From positions 23,382,830-23,446,829 of the forward strand of contig CM053265.1 of assembly GCA_028583415.1 (NCBI GenBank): a stretch of DNA of 64,000 bases. The letters are read 5' to 3'. The position numbers and the translations under genes are program-made. The notes beneath the pieces are model-generated. The model did not search any database. It had not been told where the DNA came from and worked only from the letters and a program-made list of their open reading frames with translations. This document shows positions 59,631 to 64,000 of the stretch, piece after piece. Position 1 is the stretch's first letter; every line of letters begins with the position of its first letter. This stretch comes from Protea cynaroides (taxonomy: Eukaryota > Streptophyta > Magnoliopsida > Proteales > Proteaceae).

Positions 59631-59642
59631 TGGTATCAGAGC
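59631..59642 (+). promoter_or_regulatory. Primer binding site, element C
   Basis: TGGTATCAGAGC lies three bases after the LTR end. It matches initiator tRNA-Met, and similarity to the tRNA ends right after it, unlike at 26660. Confidence 0.9.
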
Positions 59643-60052
59643 TTCTTAGGTTCTATCCATTAACCTGACTACTTCCACATGAATCATGAACTGCATTAGG
59701 ATAAAATTAAAAGTTGTAATAAGAACACACCATAAGCACCTGTGTTGTATGAGACATAAACTAAGAAACCAATTATATATATATATATATATCCAAATGG
59801 GAAGAAGACAAATGTACATCTAAATCAGAGTATAGTCCACAATCTGGATAGTTACTCTGTAGTATAAAAGAGAAAAAGAAATAAATGATATCATGGAGCT
59901 AGAGGTGCTGGAGGAGGAGGTGCCTCACGATCTCTATCATAGTCCTCAGCATATACTCTCGCGTGCCAAGCCACCTGAGTCTGAGTTATTTGGAGACTAG
60001 CTGTCAGATCTGCTATCCGCTGGTCTGTAGAGCACTAGGCATATAGAAGCTC

Positions 60053-61153
60053 TCATACACTCCAATCAGTCATACGCTGAGCCTCCCAAATCTCACGTAA
60101 CAGTCCTATCATGTCATCTGGTGGTGGACGTGAAGGGCCAGCTCCAGTAGAATGCTGTGGTGATGGAGGAGGGATGGCATCCACATCCATGTACATCCGA
60201 CCATCATCCTCCTCATCATCACCCTCGTGTGCCTCTGTTGCTGCCTCTACTGCTACCTCTGCTGCTGCTGCTACTGCTGCCTCTACATCTACTGCCGCTA
60301 CCCTAGTGAGAGGACGTCTCATAGCATTCCTCTCATCATCACTGACCTGTATCACTCTCATGCCCATCCTACTGATGGCCTCCCAATCAAGGTCAGCTGA
60401 GAAGGTATCATTAAGGATCCTCTCATCCACTAGGTCTACCTGTAGACGAGCGAGCAAGGTAGAGATCAGCAGCCCGTAGGGCAAGTTACCTCTAAAGTCA
60501 GGCAACGTAGCTTTGTGCATAGTCCGAAGAGTAATATATGGGAGGCAGACAGGCTACTTAGTAAAGATACAGTACAACAGGTACTGAGTCAGCTGTGGGA
60601 CCATCTCGTAGTGTCTGCCCTGGGCAATAAGATTATGCTTGATAATCTTACAGTAGACCCGTGGCTCTGGACGCAGGTTGACTACTTTCATCTCCCAACA
60701 ATCATCCCGAAGAGTCTGATTATCTATTTTTGCACGCACCTATGTAGACAGAAACTATGGCTCCCTGGGTGCACAATAAACCAACTGACCATCGTTGGAA
60801 ATTCCTAGGAGATCAGCCAACTCCTAACAGTTGAAAGAGATCTGAATCCCTTTCACCCAGCTGGTGATCCGAAGCTCTCTACCCCTGTCAATATCTTCTA
60901 AGTCACCCTTTACCTGTAGGTGATAGTAGAACTGCTTGACCAAGTTCGGGCGAGTGCAAGCCTCGTACAAGATCATTGGAAGTCAGCCCATATCACCAAA
61001 CACCCTTTCTACATCAAACAGGGCTAAATGGGCTAAGTTCACACACTGACCCCCTTTAACTATTTTCCGGTCAAACCAAGGATATCGCACCTCTGTTTCA
61101 ATGGACCTGAAGCATCATGGGTCATGAACTCGAGGAACCTTAGTGTGAACCAT
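60053..61153 (-). pseudogene. Antisense gene of element C, plant transposon-associated protein
   Basis: One reading frame of 366 codons runs from the ATG at 61153 to the stop at 60053 with no frameshift but six premature stops. Most are explained by TGG, CGA or CAG changed by one transition. The N-terminal half matches the element A gene: WFDRKIVKGGQCVNLAHLAL, FGDMG, TRPNLVKQFYYHLQV, LRITSWVKGIQISF, ELADLLGISNDGQLVYCAPR. Next come YCKIIKHNLIAQGRHYEM and FRGNLPYGLLISTLL, and the C-terminus is Ala-rich, then acidic (GDDEEDDG), then Pro-rich (PPPSPQHSTG). It lies antisense to gag, between PBS and gag. The function is unknown. Confidence 0.75.
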
Positions 61154-61158
61154 GATAA

Positions 61159-61774
61159 CTGCAAGAGAAGAAAATAAGAAAAAATCAAGTTAGATAAATT
61201 TGAAAATTTGACAGCATAACGACGTAAAATGGAATAAGCCTCACTTTTCACCCAAACATTTGTACAGGAGGACTTACATAGGTCCCAAACCATCCTGCAA
61301 GGCTCATACAATTAGAAATTTAAACTAGGTAGATCGAATTTGAAAAAATTTTGACAATTGGGAAAAACCCCAAAATTTAGGTCAAAAATGGAAATTTTTG
61401 TTTAATCCCCAACAAAAAAAATGAGTGGTGGGGTGTTGTTTTTTTTTTTTGTCCCCTCTCCTCTCCCCCTCACAACTAAACCCAGATTCCCCCAGTCTCC
61501 CGGTTGTCCTCCTGCCCTCCCGGCGGTTGGAGTTCTTTTTTTCTCTTCTTTTCAAGCCACAATCAGTAAAGTACATCACACACAGCTAGTAAAGTAACCG
61601 ATGAAACTCAAATTTTCTTGAGGGCTTTCATCCATTGGGTGGCCAATAGCAAAAGCCCCCAATAAAAATTAAATTTTTATGATAAAAAAATATTAATTAA
61701 AAAAGAAAACCCTACAAATAGCAAAAAAAACCTAGGTATGAAAGCTTAAAAATAGAGAAAAGTAGAGAACATAC
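61159..61774 (-). other. 5' UTR intron of the element C antisense gene
   Basis: On the minus strand TTTGAG|GTATGT starts the intron and CTCTTGCAG|TTATC ends it, five bases before the ATG. The element A antisense gene has an intron in the same place (21501-21934), and the flanking exon ends are alike. Confidence 0.65.
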
Positions 61775-61804
61775 CTCAAAGAATGGAGTGACGGATGTTG
61801 ATCG

Positions 61805-62092
61805 ATGGAAAAATCAACAAGTTCATATGGTCGACACTATAGCAACTCACTGGTGGTGAGTTGAGTAGAGACCGTAGGAGGAAGAAGGAGAATGAGAGGG
61901 AAAATTTTCAAAAAATAGGATTAAAAACCTGATCTTGAATCATATGGTCGCACAATTCGACCAAAACCATCAACCATATGATCGACCATATGATCGACCA
62001 TAGGGTCTCGATAAGTTTTCAAGATTTTGAAGGTCGAACCTATGATCGCACAACATGCAACCATAAGCCATCGATCGTATTACTGACTGTTG
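61805..62092. repeat. ATATGGTCGACC-type array in the element C leader
   Basis: CATATGGTCG, ATGATCGACCATA (twice), CCATAGGGTCTCGATA, TATGATCGCAC and CATCGATCGTA are clustered, densest at 61930-62092. It is the element C word again, outside the LTR, between the antisense gene and gag, in the position of the 21036-21330 array in element A. Confidence 0.8.
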
Positions 62093-62233
62093 TCTGTATT
62101 TTGATTCTATTCGAACTTTTGCCTATTGATTTTGTTTTTCTCTCACCTTCTATTGTGAGACTTACCCAATACTACCATCATATCTTGTCTCACATGTACA
62201 AACTTTTCTAGTACCTTTCAACTAAGAGTTTAG

Positions 62234-63527
62234 ATGGCTGGACGCAGAGTAAGTAAAAGGAGACAAAATGCAAACCCATCTCCACCACCTATGGAGACTA
62301 ATGACAATGAAGGTCAGTAAGGATAGGAAGGAAATATTGGAATTCAATGTGCTGCACCTCAGAATGTGCACACCCAAGCCAACTCAACCAACTTACCTGC
62401 ACCACCTACAGATTTGGCTACTACAATGATGAATTTGGCACAACAAATGCAGTATATACAGCAAATGCAAGCCAACATGCACGCTGTTATGGGAATTGCT
62501 TTCCCAGCTGCAAACACAACATCTCTACCTGCAGGACAAGCTAGTATGGCACCTGGTGGTAGCAACACTGTACCCCAAGCACCGTAAACACCAGTAGTAC
62601 AAGGCCAAGTGCCAAACCCTGAAGCACCGCAAGGCGGGTATAACCAAGGTAATTATCAGTACCAACCACCTATGTATGGAGCATATACACAGTATCATCT
62701 TGAACACTCCAAAATGATCGAGCGTTACCTGAAGTTGAAGCCGAAGGAATTTATAGGCAAGCCATCAGATCCATTATGGCTAGCTCACTAGATCGATGAG
62801 ATGGAAAGAAACTTTATGATGATGACTATAAATGAAGAACAAAAGGTATTATGTGCCACTTTTAGGCTGAAAGGTGATGCACACCATTCGTGAAAATCTA
62901 CTTGGAGTTATCTATATACAAAGTACACCCAACTGACCTGGGCTATCTATAAAGAAGCTTTCTTTGAGATATATTTTCTCAAGAGTTTCAGAGATCAAAT
63001 GGAAAAGGAGTTTCTGAGTCTGTATCAGGGACAGATGACTATAGATGCATATCAATAGCGTTATGAAGAACTGTTTTTCTTTGCTCCCTCTAGCATGCAT
63101 GAGGAAAATACCAAAACCTGAAGGTTCGTCATGGGACTTAGGGGAAGCATCTGTGAGCATGTATTAGGACTGGAAAAGTAGATTTATAATGAAGCTGTAC
63201 AGATTGCTCGAGTACTGGAATCGAGCTAGAAGGAAAGTTATTTTGCTCAGAACAGAGGTATAAAGAGGCCCAATGGAAACTCATACAATAGAGGGAACTC
63301 AAAGACATTTAAACCCTTCCGTACTCAAGGCTTCAATGCTGCAGCCAAGACTACTCCGACAGCCCAACCTTAATAGAAGCAAAATAATGCTGGAGTCAAA
63401 TGCTTCAATTACGATCAAGTAAGACATTATTCAAGAAAGTATCCTAAGCCAAGGAAGCAGCTATACCAAGGAAAGGTTTATACAGTTACATCTGAGGATG
63501 GTGCTGCATTGCCTGATGTGGTCACAA
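62234..63527 (+). pseudogene. Element C: gag
   Basis: It starts MAGRRVSKRRQN, followed by a Gln/Met/Pro/Ala-rich stretch. The Gag domain is near codons 155-300 (EFIGKPSDPLWLAH, AIYKEAFFEIYFLKSFRDQM, RYEELFFFAPSSM, MGLRGSICEHV). The zinc knuckle has decayed (CFNYDQVRHYSRKYP: two of three cysteines lost). It ends PDVVT at the putative intron. The frame is kept over about 430 codons, with around ten premature stops, mostly transitions. Confidence 0.8.
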
Positions 63528-63596
63528 TTATGACCTGAACTGTTCATTTTATACTACTTTGTGTAAGCATGTAAAGTAAGTTAAATCAAATCACAG
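63528..63596 (+). other. Putative gag-pol intron in element C, donor decayed
   Basis: The acceptor ATCACAG|GTACC is at 63596 and the position matches elements A and D. The donor GT after GTCACAA has been lost (ATTATG present). The segment holds in-frame stops, and joining across it keeps the protease in frame with gag. Confidence 0.5.
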
Positions 63597-64000
63597 GTAC
63601 CGTACCTATTAATGGCTTACCCACCAGAGTACTCTTTGACTCTAGAGTTACTCATTCTTTTATATCTGTGTCATTTGGAAAGAAGTTAAATCTACCCCTC
63701 AGACCTTTAGACTACGAACTGCTTGTACGATCACCAATGAGATTAGAAATGAAACTAGACTTTGGATGCAACCTTAATCCAACTCGAGATGGCAGACTTT
63801 GACGTTATCTTGGGAATGGATTGGTTAGCTCGGCACTCCATAAATCTATTATGTGCAGAAAAGAAACTGATGTTTAAAGACAAGGAAGGAGCAGAGTTTA
63901 ATTTTGCAGGAACCAAACTTCCACGTTAACAAAAACTCATTCTCTTTGCATTGAAGGCTAGAAAATGCCTCGAGAAAGGAAGAATTGGGAATCTAGTATC
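63597..64000 (+). pseudogene. Element C: protease, runs off the window
   Basis: The protease begins right after the acceptor. The active site reads LFDSRVTHSF, so the glycine and alanine of DSGATHS are lost by single transitions. A small deletion shifts the frame before FDVILGMDWLARHS (63797-63838). The linker to RT, KLILFALKARKCLEKGR, reaches the window end. Confidence 0.8.

Noticed and set aside
60111..60479. Plus-strand 122-codon Ser-rich frame
   Set aside because: It is the shadow of the Ala-rich part of the minus-strand antisense gene.

Overview
The window is nuclear DNA of a flowering plant. It holds Ty3/gypsy chromoviruses and a Ty1/copia element, a primer site matching plant initiator tRNA-Met, Mutator-type MITEs, and one terminal exon with plant-like splice sites. 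There is no bacterial or organellar gene organisation. Almost every long reading frame belongs to a decayed LTR retrotransposon, and most stop codons look like C-to-T or G-to-A changes of methylated cytosines.

Layout. 1-5.0 kb: introns, the last exon and the 3' side of an unidentified host gene, with microsatellites and a small poly-A retroposon. 5.05-6.1 kb: two foldback MITEs, each with a perfect 9-bp target duplication. 7.5-11.5 kb: a badly decayed + strand Ty3/gypsy element (D). 11.5-31.97 kb: a nest in which successive LTRs interrupt one another: LTR D2, then LTR C2, then LTR B2 (split in two), then a 16.3-kb composite element A. 31.97-39.07 kb: a minus-strand Ty1/copia element with one LTR, inserted in the internal region of B2. 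39.07-42.3 kb: AT-rich repeats, pyrimidine-rich DNA, a (TA)n run and a degenerate tandem repeat. 42.39-52.55 kb: a structurally complete minus-strand element B (two about 2.5-kb LTRs, PBS, 5-bp target duplication GGTTG). 52.55-55.49 kb: remnants of a Tat/Athila-type element. 55.49-64 kb: element C, which starts with a 2-kb inverted LTR pair, then PBS, an antisense gene, gag and protease, and runs off the window.

How the parts work together. A, B, B2 and C look like related chromoviruses of the Tekay/Del type, with a C-terminal chromodomain-like segment where it is visible. Four features recur. (1) Each LTR subfamily carries its own short palindromic word in dense clusters: one cluster upstream of the likely TATA box and one in the transcribed leader. 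(2) In A and C the same word is repeated a third time inside the element, upstream of an antisense gene lying between the 5' LTR and gag. (3) That antisense gene has a 5' UTR intron and encodes a protein resembling plant transposon-associated proteins. (4) In A, C and D a short intron of about 70-80 nt sits between the gag zinc knuckle and the protease, so splicing could set the Gag to Gag-Pol ratio. A and C also both carry inverted LTR pairs. In A the two LTRs face each other across 66 nt of an initiator tRNA-Met, as if the whole primer had been copied into DNA. Items 1, 2 and 4 and the tRNA junction are the strongest candidates for something not yet described.
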